From positions 31,127,006 to 31,191,005 of the forward strand of contig CP099840.1 in NCBI GenBank assembly GCA_030062745.1: DNA of 64,000 nucleotides, read 5' to 3'. Origin of the DNA: Capitulum mitella (lineage: Eukaryota > Arthropoda > Thecostraca > Pollicipedomorpha > Pollicipedidae). Of the stretch, positions 27,010-38,457 are shown piece by piece (positions within the stretch are counted from its first letter, which is position 1; every line of letters starts with the position of its first letter). A model generated the notes under the pieces. That model made no database searches and was not told where the DNA came from. It saw only the letters and a list, made by a program, of their open reading frames with translations. A program made the position numbers and the translations under genes.

Positions 27010-30000
27010 GTCCGTGCCCCCCCCCCCCCACCGACACTGCAATAACGGCGTGCACATTCGCTGTGGAATGTTCAACCCGACGAGAGGGGCATTATAAAAG
27101 GTGATTAGAAGCATCTCTATTCCATGCATGTCAGATTCGAAGCGGAATCGCTAACTGCTTGCAGACATTCCTCGAAGTTCGGTTAGCTCGTGATACTTGG
27201 CCAGGGCAAACCCTGAGTGACCCTCCTGCGTTGGCAGGAGGAGAGAAGCCATGTAGCCTGGCATGGCGCAGAGTTACAGTCCAGTCCATTGCCGGCAACT
27301 GTGGGCGGGAGAATGCAAGGCACGGCCGCGAGCTAACGTCACCGAAACGGCGCGGGATCAATACTAAAACGGAGGCTAATGGCCTCGTTGGTTGGCCGTT
27401 GTCGCCCCGAGAAGTGTTACTGCCGTGAGCCACGCCAATGTCTCCAGCCAACTCCACATGGCCTAATGACCGTTCAGGGCTCGTTAAAACTACTTGCTAT
27501 TGTTTCTGTGTCCCACCCGGTTAGTGTTCCTATTCCGTCAAGCAGCATCGTTCTGTGGTAAGGTCAATTCTTATGCGATAAGAATCGCTAAGCACAGATC
27601 ATGGAACAACTGAGAAGCCTCCTCTACAAGTAAAAGATACGTGAGCAGTCTTCGCCTGAAACTAGGTTTGTCCTTCCACGGGTTTAAATGCGACAAGGAA
27701 CGTTGGAACTAGACCACGAGTACCGCTGAGATGTTGTTTAAACCCCAAAACTAAATATAGTTTTGGTACAGTGTGAAAAACCCAAATCCGAATGGTCTTG
27801 CTAGTTAGCGAAAACAAACGCTGAATACACACATTCAAACCCAGTTCAATTCAAACGCCATGTTACCCGAGCACGGGTGTATTTCTTTACCGCAACTAAA
27901 TGTTTTTTTTCTGTTTCGGTTTTCAGAGAAAGGCCTTGTTTTGAACGCGTTCCAGGAGTCGTTTTGTCTGAAATCCCATCGAAATAAGATCAGTTCACTC
28001 AGTCAACAGAACTGTGTGGCCTTGGGCACGAATCCCTTTGCCAATCTTCGGCAAAATCAACCGAGAAACTAGTCATAATGCGCCTTTATTTTGCTTCAAA
28101 CGTATTCCTGGTAGTTATATGGCACGGTCGTTTGTAACTGTGATATTGAAACAACCTCAAAGTAACCAAGACCACACAAGTTTACGCGAACGACTGGGCA
28201 AGTAAAAGCACCGGTTTAAAACAGTTTTCCGATGATGTTTCCAATAGCACGTTGTTTACAGAATGTCGAGCGATCAAAGTTTGGAAGGAAAACACCTTAA
28301 TTGAAGTTTTCTTTTCTAAAGTTCGTAAACTTAAGTGCTGCCATTTTTCAGGCAGATGTCCTCTACATCGTCTTGCTCCCTTGGATGCTTTCAAAACTCT
28401 GCCACCATTGGCGACTTGTATTGAAAACTTTCAGTTGGTGACTAGTACCTACTCGAAACAGAAATTCGAAAACATTTCTGAATGTGTAAAAAAGTTCCCT
28501 TGTTCAGATGAGGTTAAAACTAAAAAAGGCAAGTCCCCAAAAGTCCAGAACCGCCCTTACGCGAACAGCCGCTACACTCATGAACCGACCAGCAGCTTGA
28601 TGGAGGAGCGTGGAGCACGCGCGCTTTGATTCTTACCCGCGGAACCCGTCCCGGCCTGACGCAGGAGCCGCCGGTATTTGATCCCGGCTCGGAGCCTCCG
28701 AACTTTGCTAAAGACCTGAACACGAGCGGGCCGGTCCTAACATGACAGAGGCTGATCGGTGAACAGGCAGCAATTTGCTCTGACGCCCTCCGGGAGTCGG
28801 ACGGTAAGCTGCCGGGGCTCCGCTCCGTCTGGCTCCTCTGTCCGCTTGTCTGTCGACGTCACGGCGAGGGCTATGTCGGACAGCCGCGCCGTGCAGCGCT
28901 TTTGTGCATTGTGCAGGCCTTGCGGCTGTTCCCGCTTGTTGAAAACGGACCAGATGTTTGCCGGCATCGGGCCGTGCCTTGGATACAGTAACACACCCCG
29001 CACTGTCGCTGTTACGGACTTCCTCCTTTATGCAATCGCAGTCTCTCAAGACTGCGTTTTCTAGTCCCGCTCACATTGTTCCCAATATGGTCCCTTCTCA
29101 ACTGCGACGGAATTCTGTCGATCGCTCAATGACCAGCCTGATTCACTTCAGTGCCATTGGCACTCCGGTCGCGCTAGTGGAAATGCAGGTTTCATTTCCG
29201 CCACCCATTTTTCATTCTCCAGTCCTGCTGAATCCCTGAGCGACGTTGACTGGATGCCAAAGGCGGCGTCTTGGTGTGAGGCGAATATGGGAATTTCGTT
29301 TCGCTTCATCAAAATGAAAATATTCGCTTTGTATCGATGGCTTGAAAAGAAACAGATGTCTAAAAGCACTGAGATGTTGCAGTACTATAATCAGTAGCAC
29401 GTCAATAGCATTTCCCTTTTATCAATCGACAACTTTTATTGCTTGAAAGTGCTTGTAAAGGGGAACCTTTATTCATGACTTCTGCCCCCAAGTAACTGGA
29501 AAGCGGACATCCCGGCGTTCAGCCGTTGCCGCAGTCCTCGCCGGTCTGTGACCAGCCTGCGCAACATACCTCCCATGTCGGTGAGGCAGACCTCGGCCTG
29601 ATCCGGCGGCACTGAACGCCTGGCAGAGACTCGACGTCCTGGCCGGCCCCAGTGTTTGCTCGCGTCGCGGGGCGGCCCGGTCGGCGGCTTCAGAAGGGCG
29701 ACGTGGAGCCGGCCGGCCTGACGTTTACACCTGCCGCGCGCCGGCCAGCCGGGAACAAGGCTGCAGTCTGCGGGGAGCGCCGGCCGCGTGTGGGGCTCTG
29801 TAAACAAACTGCAGACTGGGAGGAGCGCCAGCGGTGACGTGTTCCGGTCTTAAACTCATTTTACGTCACGTGGTGCCGGGGTTTAATGTCCCCGTGCGGT
29901 AGGTAGGCAAACAAAATGACTGTTACTCCTGTTCTTATGACCGACCCATGAAGCTGACGGGTGGCTCTTCCTACGGGGCGGTTGAGGGATCTGGCGATAT

Positions 30001-32450
30001 GTTTCCGTGACCCTTTGGTATCAGTTGCACAGACCGCTCTTTTAAACTGTGCCAGATCATCGTAACCGGCCAGCAGAAGTCTCTCCATGGCGTCTACCAA
30101 CAACTAACGCAGTCCAAACGGTGACAACCTTTTTTTTCTTTTTTTAGCTGTCGGAGTCGTTTATTAGAAAAGGAAAATCACACATCTCTGCAAATCACAC
30201 GAAAGCCGAGAGGAAAATCACATATCTGCGCACTGCCCGACGGTGACAGAATGGTGCTAGAACAAATTAATGACAGCCAGGCGTGGCCGGGTGCGCCTGC
30301 CATATATTAATGTCTCATTTTTGGTTGATTTTTTTGATAACCCTTCTCCCTGAGCGTTAAATTCCAGCAGATCAGCGGTTCCCTGTAGTGAATCAGAGAC
30401 TCGGTCCGCTCATCGTGGCGGCTTGGCGCTGCTGAGGATGTAATTTGGCTTTTTTGTGACCAAGTGAGATATACCGAATGACGGACTTGGAACGTTGTCT
30501 AACAACGCTTTGTCGGCCTTGACAATGGCGCGCTAAACAAGCAAATCTGACTGTGTTACAGTTAACTGTTTTACGCACAGGGAAACTGAACACTGAATAA
30601 TTCGCACAGTTAGGTCTGTAGCCGAAACTTACGTTTCAACAGCCATGTTTCCATGAGGATAACCGTGAAAATCAAAGTCAGTATTGGACAATTACAAAGT
30701 TTGTAGGCGATAATACTGTTTCGCGGCTCATTATTCCTGCTGTCGAGCGGCACTTGATATTCGCGGTGAAGTCCTCTTCATCGTCATTCATACCAGATTT
30801 TGTTTACTGCTAGCCAAAGCCTGGAAAAAATCGCTTGCCATTGCCAACATAATTTTCGTAAACATGCTCCGCAGTGTATACATGCAGAGGGACTTGGTCT
30901 CGAGCAGAAGTGAAGTCGCATATACTTTTAGCACCATCACTGTATCATGGCTTCTGGTATCATGGAATATACCGTCAAACAACATTACGTGCAAGGTAGT
31001 GTATGAGAGAATGAACTAAGACCGTGTCAGGCAACACTTATCATTTCGGAAGCCTCCGTTAGATCTCAATCGAATTGCACGCGTCAGGAACGCAAATTCG
31101 GCGACGCAACATTTGTTTATGTGACCATTCGCAAGCCGTACGTGTAGATATCCTTTTCTGCTTGTTCTGCGCAGCCACTAGCAGTCTCACAACAACGCGA
31201 AATCACGTACAACAACCTTGTACCCGCCCACCTGTGCCCTTGGTCTGTCCAAAGCAATGGTTCCTGGACATTTAATCCAGTCGTTTTGAATGCCACATTT
31301 CACTGTTTCGTTGCCAACAGTGTGCGTGCTGTGCAACCAAACCAACCGAAATCCAGCTTTGTTTCCTCGTGTTTACAACGGTCGCCAGCCAACCGATGGC
31401 AGTAAGGATTTCGCTGATTGCTGTTAAGGAGGGTTGTAATCCCTTGGCGTGCGAAACAAAAAGCCAGTCGGAGTGGCAAGGTGGTGATGAACAAGCTGGG
31501 GGGTCAGCTGGAGATGCGACGGCCGTCATTCTGCGTTAGTTTCGGCCGAGCGGGCCGAAAGCTCCACTGAAGCTGGAGGCAAGTGTTCTCACGATGCATG
31601 TGACCTGTTGAGTGACTCGTTTGCTGTTTTCTTTCTCGCTACTTTTCGCGGCAAAGGAGCTCCCGGACAATGTTTCCTGCCGCTTACGAAGCTCTACAGC
31701 AAAACATTGCGACATCATGTAGTTCAGCCGCCGAGACCACGACGGTTGCTTCAGGTATAAGAGCCAAGCGGTTCATCCCCCCGAACGGCGCGTCGAGGCG
31801 CCGCCAATAGAATGCTGAGGGAAGTGTAGGTGACTTCATTCCTGCCAGCGCCGCACCGGCGCAGATTTAATGTAGTTTTCTTCAGGTTCAGACCAGGGTG
31901 GCGATCAGTCCGAGGGGTTTGGAGACAATATCTGTGGGGGTGAGGAGTCTCTTTGCATATCGGTTCGCATGCGCTATGGAGAGTTCAAAGGGAGAAACCC
32001 AGATGGCCTGATTTAGGATGTATCGGATGCTCGGTTGCCGCGCGTGCCTGCGCCGCACTGAGCCGAGGTGCCGCTGGCTGAAATGAGGGCGTAACGTCAG
32101 GGCCTTTTGTTTTGATTCGAGCGTACCGCCATTAGGTGTCCCGCTACTTCTTTACCCTCGTAGCAAGCACTGACGGGCTTGCACAGCGAAGTAAATATGT
32201 AGTATGGTATGTCCGTGTCGTTTCAAAAGATAGTTTACATTCACGTGTTTATCCTTTATAGGCAGAGAAGAAGTGCGGATCGCGTTATTCGTAAAGGCGA
32301 CCACTATTTTACCGTCGCATACTGGTAAATTTATGAACGTGCATCGCCGTAAACCCAGAAGCTGCGTTCACTTACCCTGCTTATTGACTGCTAACGAGAA
32401 CACTTTAACTGGGATGTGACACTCCGCAACGGCGGCTACTGACCGTTCAG
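27010..32450. other. Intergenic, no gene recognised
   Basis: Mixed DNA with moderately CpG-rich stretches near 28600-28960, 29490-29830 and 31730-32100. I saw no RNA gene, no domain-bearing frame and no paired splice structure. Confidence 0.4.
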
Positions 32451-32860
32451 CTGCGCTCATCCGCAGTCGTTTTGCCAACACGTTTGTCTCTGTACGGGAC
32501 TTCGCCTCCGTTCGAGCTGTCTCTCTTCTCTTCCCGCGCTAACGGCGGGCGTCCGCCTCCTCCCAAATTACCTGCAGGCGCCCAGCCGGGAGATTCCTGC
32601 CGACCGCACGGCTGCTCCCAGCTCACCTCGTCGTGTCGGCCCCTTGCTCCAAGTGTGGTCGCCAGCTTCAGCGCCGGCCCACACCGGGGTAAAATATCGC
32701 CCGCGCAGGTCCAGCCGATGGCCGACCCCGTCACGGACAGCTGTTAAATCATTAGCCGCAACGGGCGGGTAATTACCGACGGCCGGTAATTGAAGCATTA
32801 ATCTGGCGGTTTCATGCACGTTGGTGCCATTTGCATAAAGTTTCGTTCCGCCCACTAGCC
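32450..32860. promoter_or_regulatory. CpG-rich patch with homeodomain/POU motif cluster
   Basis: Within 70 bases: palindrome GGTAATTACC (32768-32777), TAATTG (32787-32792), CATTAATC (about 32796-32803) and a perfect octamer ATTTGCAT (32829-32836). The dense cluster suggests an enhancer-like element; this is inference from motifs only. Confidence 0.35.
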
Positions 32861-32938
32861 ACAGGAGACAACAGGTTTGCCGAAGCTGTGATTGCATCCC
32901 CAACTGCAGAAGCGAAACCGTACATATGCTATTTATAC

Positions 32939-32966
32939 AAATATATATATATATATATATATGTTT

Positions 32967-33005
<39 letters not shown>

Positions 33006-33008
33006 CAT
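32939..33008. repeat. TA microsatellite
   Basis: Two TA blocks separated by TGTTTTATTA, then TATACATACATATACATG. Confidence 0.93.
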
Positions 33009-33616
33009 ATACATGCACGGAGTGATCGTTATTATTGAATGCACTTTCGAAATGGAGCTCACAGTTTGTCCCTGTACAGAAATAGCCTACTAATTTACCT
33101 AATGTGTTAATTTGGCCACTTCCCTAAGCGACAGTGTTATACTGGACTTTATTTGTTTGTTGAGTTGGACCTTAAAGAACGCATGAGCAGCACCTCGGTG
33201 AATAAAAGGCGCCTGTGGTCACGACATTATTAAGTTTACTCGAGTTGTCGGTCAAAATTTGTCGAGTAAGTCATTCGTCATAGCCTAACATGCGTTAGGC
33301 GGGTGAGTTTCACCTTGTTTGATCATTAAGGATGGGTTTTTCCTCCCATCTCGTTAATGCATCGTCAGTCGCAGATAAAGTCGTCCTCGGGGCACCAATG
33401 CAGTGTACGGAACGAAGTCTTTTATTCCTAATTACTATTATTATTAAAGCGGATTACTCTGAAGATGGAAAGCAGTATTTCTGAAACGTTAAAATGTAAT
33501 CAATTTTTTACGCCTTATTTCAAAACTATGCCATGAATTAAAGAAAAATGCCCATCTCATTGAAGAATACGCCAGAGAAATCATGAAAACACAGCATACC
33601 GTTGTCTTAGACCAAA

Positions 33617-33618
33617 CT

Positions 33619-33708
<90 letters not shown>
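33617..33708. repeat. TA microsatellite, left flank of the Tc1 insertion
   Basis: About 92 bases of TA with one TATG interruption. It continues beyond the transposon at 35440-35476, so the element landed in the array. Confidence 0.95.
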
Positions 33709-33711
<3 letters not shown>

Positions 33712-33738
33712 TACTGGACATATTATTATGGATTTTTG
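33709..33738 (+). repeat. Tc1/mariner left terminal inverted repeat
   Basis: 30 bases identical to the reverse complement of 35410-35439; the sequences diverge immediately inside. Confidence 0.93.
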
Positions 33739-33831
33739 AGAAAATCATAAAATTTGCTTCATTTCATCAAAATATACGACAAATACACATCAAATATCAT
33801 TTTATTAGTATGAGAAATTATTATTGTCCTT

Positions 33832-34410
33832 CTAGTATTTTGTCTGTCCTCCCTTTGCTTTCAAAAGAGCTTCAATACGTTTTGGCATCCCTTCAATCAA
33901 CTTTGAGCACATTTCCTTCAATCTGTCAGAATGAAACCACACTTCTATAAGACGTGCCATCAGCGTTGTTTTGCTTGTAATTGGCACTTGATGTATTTCA
34001 TTTTTGAGAACCTCCCATAGGTTCTCTATGGGATTCATATCAGGTGAGTTGCCTGGCCAAGAGAGCAATTTCACCTGATTTTCTCCACACCATGCCTTCA
34101 CTGACTTGGCAGTATGACAGGGGGCCCCATCTTGCATGAAAATCCAGTCATCAGCAAGCTCCCAGTCCCTGATTTGAGGTAGGAGACGATTCTTTAGTAC
34201 AGATATATACTTGCTGGCATTCATAGTTCCCTCCACTATGTGTAAGCGACTTGTACCGCTTGTAGAAATTGCTCCCCATACCATGATTTTTTTAGGAAAT
34301 TTCACAGTTTTTCTCAGGCATTCAGGTTTGAACTCTTCTCCTGGACGTCGTCGTACAGTCTGAACCCTGTCATCCAGCACACATATGGTGCTTTCATCAG
34401 AGAACACCAC
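33832..34410 (-). CDS. Tc1-like transposase exon 2 (DD34E catalytic domain)
   Basis: 192 codons plus TAG. The first Asp is in VVFSDEST, the second in FMQDGAPCHT, and Glu in NPIENLWEVLK. Exactly 34 residues separate the last two, so this is DD34E of Tc1 type. The catalytic domain is intact. Splicing 34608-34411 (GTAAAT...TTTCAG) joins ADWSK to VVFSDEST exactly as in intronless Tc1 relatives. Activity is doubtful because of the frameshift in exon 1. Confidence 0.9.
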   Translation of the reverse strand: MVFSDESTICVLDDRVQTVRRRPGEEFKPECLRKTVKFPKKIMVWGAISTSGTSRLHIVEGTMNASKYISVLKNRLLPQIRDWELADDWIFMQDGAPCHTAKSVKAWCGENQVKLLSWPGNSPDMNPIENLWEVLKNEIHQVPITSKTTLMARLIEVWFHSDRLKEMCSKLIEGMPKRIEALLKAKGGQTKY

Positions 34411-34608
34411 CTGAAATGAATTAATGATGCTGGCTTATCGAGAACTTTTTTAAGACATCAAGAATCCTACTCTACAGATTCATGATTTTCATCGAAAAAT
34501 TGCCTGTATAATTTTCTAGGCAAACAAATTTAAAAACGGATTACTTAGTGATAGAACTATTTCTAAAAATTAGTATGATCAATATAGAATTCTGTAATAA
34601 TGATTTAC
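34411..34608 (-). other. Intron inside the Tc1-like transposase
   Basis: 198 bp, AT-rich, with donor AAG|GTAAATC and acceptor CATTTCAG|GTG on the minus strand. Stops in all frames of the coding strand interrupt the otherwise continuous DWSKVVFSDE motif. An insertion would be expected to leave a duplication; none is seen. Confidence 0.75.
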
Positions 34609-35057
34609 CTTAGACCAATCTGCTACAGTCCATTCTTTGTGCTCATTTGCCCATGACATTCTTGCTTCAATCATTTTCTGGGTAAGACGCGGCTTTTTCC
34701 TAGGCCTGTAGGCCTTCAGTCCACACTCCAGGAGTCTTCGACTAAAGGTTTTCCGATGAACATGGAACCCTTCTTTAGCAAGAATGCTTGAAATCTTTTG
34801 ACAGGAAGCCCTTCTCATCTTCAATGACATATTTTTAATCTTGCGGTCTGTTCTTGCACTTGTCTTCCTCTTCGGGCCACATTTTCCAACTCTCCTGTTC
34901 TCCAATGGAATGTCTTTCTGTAAATTTTTCTTAACTAAACTGTTTGGGTCGATACCTTCAATTCCTTGGCGATTTCTACCTGTTTAAGAGTAGAATTTTC
35001 CAGTAAAGTCTTTATTTGACCTTTCTTACGGGGACTGAGGTCAGCCCTTTTACCCAT
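34609..35057 (-). pseudogene. Tc1-like transposase exon 1 (DNA-binding part, frameshifted)
   Basis: Begins at ATG 35057 (reading leftward) with MGKRADLSPRKKGQIKTLLE and a helix-turn-helix (QVEIAKELKVSTQTV). A one-base loss near 34935-34945 brings in a TAG. The frame resumes as LQKDIPLENRRVGKCG, followed by the second HTH region (RASCQKISSILAKEGFHVH). It ends ADWSK at 34609, where GTAAATC opens an intron. The exon is 449 bases; one restored base would make 150 codons, the size expected for the N-terminal half of a Tc1 transposase. Confidence 0.85.
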
Positions 35058-35409
35058 CCTCACTAATTCGTCAATAAATCGATGGAAATGTGATTATTTT
35101 GCTATAATTTAACTTTTTTGTATCCAGAATGAATCGAAAGTGAAACTAGAATACCAGTCAAATTCAAGAGTGAACTTAGCTGGAAAGGTTCCAGCGCTGA
35201 AGTTGTGTTTTTAAAAATGGGCAAAAAATGACGTTCAGTCAAATTGAGTGGATGAGTGCTTAAAAGCGGGCTTTTATCAATACAAAGTACTCATTAGAAA
35301 TACTGAATATGAAAATGCATTCAGAAATTGTTTATACATCGATATACCGATGCATCGAAATACCGATCAGCTCCTGCACCCATGTTTCCAAGCAGTATAG
35401 CTTCTTTTA

Positions 35410-35436
35410 CAAAAATCCATAATAATATGTCCAGTA

Positions 35437-35439
<3 letters not shown>
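35410..35439 (-). repeat. Tc1/mariner right terminal inverted repeat
   Basis: Reverse complement of 33709-33738 over 30 bases. It is followed by TA and a TA microsatellite. Confidence 0.93.
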
Positions 35440-35480
<41 letters not shown>

Positions 35481-35512
35481 GTGTGTGTATGTGCGTGTGT
35501 GTATATATATAA
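35440..35512. repeat. TA/TG microsatellite, right flank of the Tc1 insertion
   Basis: TA run to about 35476, then TGTGTGTATGTGCGTGTGTG and TATATATA. Confidence 0.93.
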
Positions 35513-35625
35513 CGTGTCGGTCGAAGGGTCCATGAAGTGTCACAGACCTAAAGTTAAGTTAATATTTTGAGTACTAAATATGCAAGCATATATGCAAGAG
35601 GTACTCCATTCAGAAGGGATGGACT

Positions 35626-35883
35626 CAGGGACGTAGCCAAGGGGGGCCACGGGGCCTGAGCCAAGCGGTCTGCACTAGATACATGGCGATTTCGCATGAA
35701 TACGTAATAGCGATCATATCTATATGTTACAAAAGCAAACATTATATGTTTTCCTGTGCAATAAGGTTGAGATAAATTGCCTAAAATTGTTACCTTTTCT
35801 TGTGAATTTCGCCATATGTCTGTGGCATATGACAAAATTTGACATTTGGTACCCCTTTAAGGAAAATCTTGGCTACGTGTCTA
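35626..35883. mobile_element. hAT-like MITE, 258 bp
   Basis: Left end CAGGGACGTAGCCAAG and right end CTTGGCTACGTGTCTA form imperfect inverted repeats. Flanks are GATGGACT (35618-35625) and GATGGACC (35884-35891), an 8-bp target duplication with one mismatch. The CAGxGxCGTAGCCA terminus is typical of non-autonomous hAT elements. No coding capacity. Confidence 0.75.
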
Positions 35884-37013
35884 GATGGACCTATCAGTCG
35901 AAGCCAAAATAAGGTAAAACTTCAAGCTTTGCCTTAACAAAACAGACGTAATGTGGGGTGAGTTGGCATATTCAGTGAAGGAGACGTCAGCTTAATAATA
36001 AAGGCCCCCGAGCATTAAGTCCAAGCATTAAGCTCTCTTCGGTCTGTTGCTTATCTCATGATAGTTGCGTTGTCCATCAGGTCCTCTCGGGTAGTCACGA
36101 TCGTGTTTTTTTAAAGAGTAGAAAGAGCAGATTTAATTATTACGCGAAGTCATTTCAGCTCTGCACTTGACGAAGCTAGGAATCCCAGGGGTATTACCGT
36201 TTTTCGTCAGGAAAAGTAATGCAGTCTTATCTAACCTGAACTAGACTGACCTTGACTGGATGGAAAGCAAGTCATGCCAAATTGATCTTCAGAAGGCTTC
36301 GCTTCCGTCCTTTTTGTCATGTGGATCAAGGCGACTACGAGTAAGTATCGTTCTTTTGCGTATAGAATAAGACCAGTATTCCCTCTGACCTAGGCTCACT
36401 TTGACCCAATATTTTTTAACATTTTGGCATGTCTCTAATGTAGAAAACTGTCGTTTGATACCCGGCAGATGGACCAGTATTGCTGGTGATGTGATGTACT
36501 TAACGATGTCAGTTTTTCCCAGGTCGTGTTATGCGTTTTACGTGGCCTGTGATCTGTATTTTTTGAATCGCAAGACTCAGGGCTATCGAATGATGATAGA
36601 CCGTTTCAGATCCCACGGTTAGATCCTGAGATGACAGGGGACGCCCTTTTTGAGACCCCCTGGCAGTCGCGGGTGCAAAAACACGCCAGGAAGTGCCGGA
36701 TTAAAGTTGTTTGTATGGTCCTTAGGTTTCACGCTATCACATATGACCTTTTGCAGGATACGTTCATCTGTTTTCTATGCTGCTGTCATCTGATCCGGTA
36801 AAACTGCACGACGTTCTTCTTTGCGCTGTCGGCGGCTACGTTCCTTTTATGTACATGCCGATTCATAAAAGCGTTAATTTCTTCGTCCATACCTCTTTTG
36901 GGTGGCCATTATTGGCCAGAACTTACGTTATGCGACTAATTTCTTGGCTGATTGACTCCCAGTCAAAGCAGATTCTGAAATCCTTTCTAAGGAAAGATCG
37001 GATGACACTGATC

Positions 37014-37044
37014 ACTCGGTATATACATATACACATATATATAT

Positions 37045-37101
<57 letters not shown>

Positions 37102-37107
37102 CCGAGT
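37014..37107. repeat. TA-rich hairpin with ACTCGGTAT arms
   Basis: ACTCGGTAT at the left and ATACCGAGT at the right enclose about 76 bases of TA-rich dinucleotides. The whole 94 bases could fold back. It could be a microsatellite grown inside a palindrome, or a very small foldback element. Confidence 0.6.
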
Positions 37108-38417
37108 AGGGCCTTCACCCCTGCCATTGAGGCACCTTCCTACATCAGTTGGCTTTTTGGAAATCTTCGTGCTTAAGGTCCCATTCATCGCATCTATGTC
37201 AATGTCTGGAAACGGAATCTTGTTGCCATTGTTCAGTTTGTATGTACACTAAGGTGGGGAGGAAAAAGGAAGTTTGGGAATTTCAAAAACCTAAATCTGT
37301 AACTGTGCCCACCCCCCGTCTCACAAGCAGAAAAAAGTCAGGGGATGGGGCCACAGACAATCATACTGTGTGCAAGTTTCATGACCCTAGGGCAATATCT
37401 GCAATGTCAGATAAGGCTGAAAAAGTCAAGTTTGGATACTTTCGGCCCTTACAGGCCTTTCTACACGGCTTGTCAGACAAAGGGGAAAGGGATGAGTGTT
37501 AAAGTTTTGAAACGTGGACTACGACAACTTTCATGCAATTAACGTCTTGAGTGAAAACTTTGTGTCGAGGTCATATCGGGTCGTTGACCTATGGCGTCGT
37601 TATTTAATCTTAGCAGAGCAAATATTGAGCAACATGGGATATTGGTGTAGTGTCAGTTTAAGCAAGGGCGTTTAACGCATCATTCAACATACTTTCGGCG
37701 AAGATAGCCAACATCGGTACATATGGTCACTGTCAGCGCTCAATGACCTCTGCAAAGTCAATTGAAGTGAAGCTAGGTTATTGACGTTGGAGAAAGTTTT
37801 TGACCCGCAGTAAGTTCTATGTCAGCTGTTTGCATTAAAGTCTTTAACCTAGCTTCAGTTGACTGATGGTTACAATGATTACATTGATGATGATGACTGA
37901 TTACACTGACTGATGATTACAATCGTTATATTGTAAAGCGATCTTGTTGCTACTGAGTGAGCACATGGGTGGTGTATTGCTTTGAAAGATTTTGTTGTAA
38001 AGACCAGTGCGGTCAGTCCCAAATACTGAATTTCCGCCCGCCCTCTTTATTTTCTCACCAGGTTTCAACCACTTCATTTTCGATTTTGATGAAAATGACG
38101 CAGATAGCACTTCTGCTTTTCCGTCTGTTCGAGGTATAAACCGTAGTACTGTGTAAACCATCACTGAAGAGTGCAGCGGCCTAAACGATACATACTACAC
38201 ACCCATCACATATTGTGCAGCATGCAGGCGCCGGGAACCGCTGCTCTTAATGCCAGTTATTGGAAAGCCCCACATTTTCGGAAACCTTGCTGCCGATGCA
38301 AGGTATGCCCAGTGAGGCTGTTATGCATATGCTGGATGTTGTAAGCCAGCGCTTATGTCGGAAATATTTTATGGGAAATGAGGCCGATTTTATTTGTTGC
38401 GTGCTGAAAGATAACAT

Positions 38418-38457
38418 GCTGTTTAGTTTTAGTTTAGTTTAGTTTAGTTTTAGTTTG
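38418..38457 (+). repeat. TTTAG pentamer repeat
   Basis: Short run of TTTAG/TTTTAG units. Confidence 0.75.

Larger units (their letters stand above)
33709..35439 (-). mobile_element. Tc1/mariner element, nearly complete
   Basis: Bounded by a perfect 30-bp terminal inverted repeat (33709-33738 and 35410-35439, starting CAGTACTGGACA). TA lies on both sides (33707-33708 and 35440-35441), the usual Tc1 target duplication. The element is 1731 bp and carries one transposase on the minus strand. It sits inside a TA microsatellite (about 33617-33708 on the left, 35440-35476 on the right). Perfect inverted repeats and one coding defect suggest a fairly recent insertion. Confidence 0.92.

Noticed and set aside
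35321-35570. Small frames over the TA repeat and Tc1 right end
   Set aside because: Caused by the TA/TG microsatellite and terminal inverted repeat.
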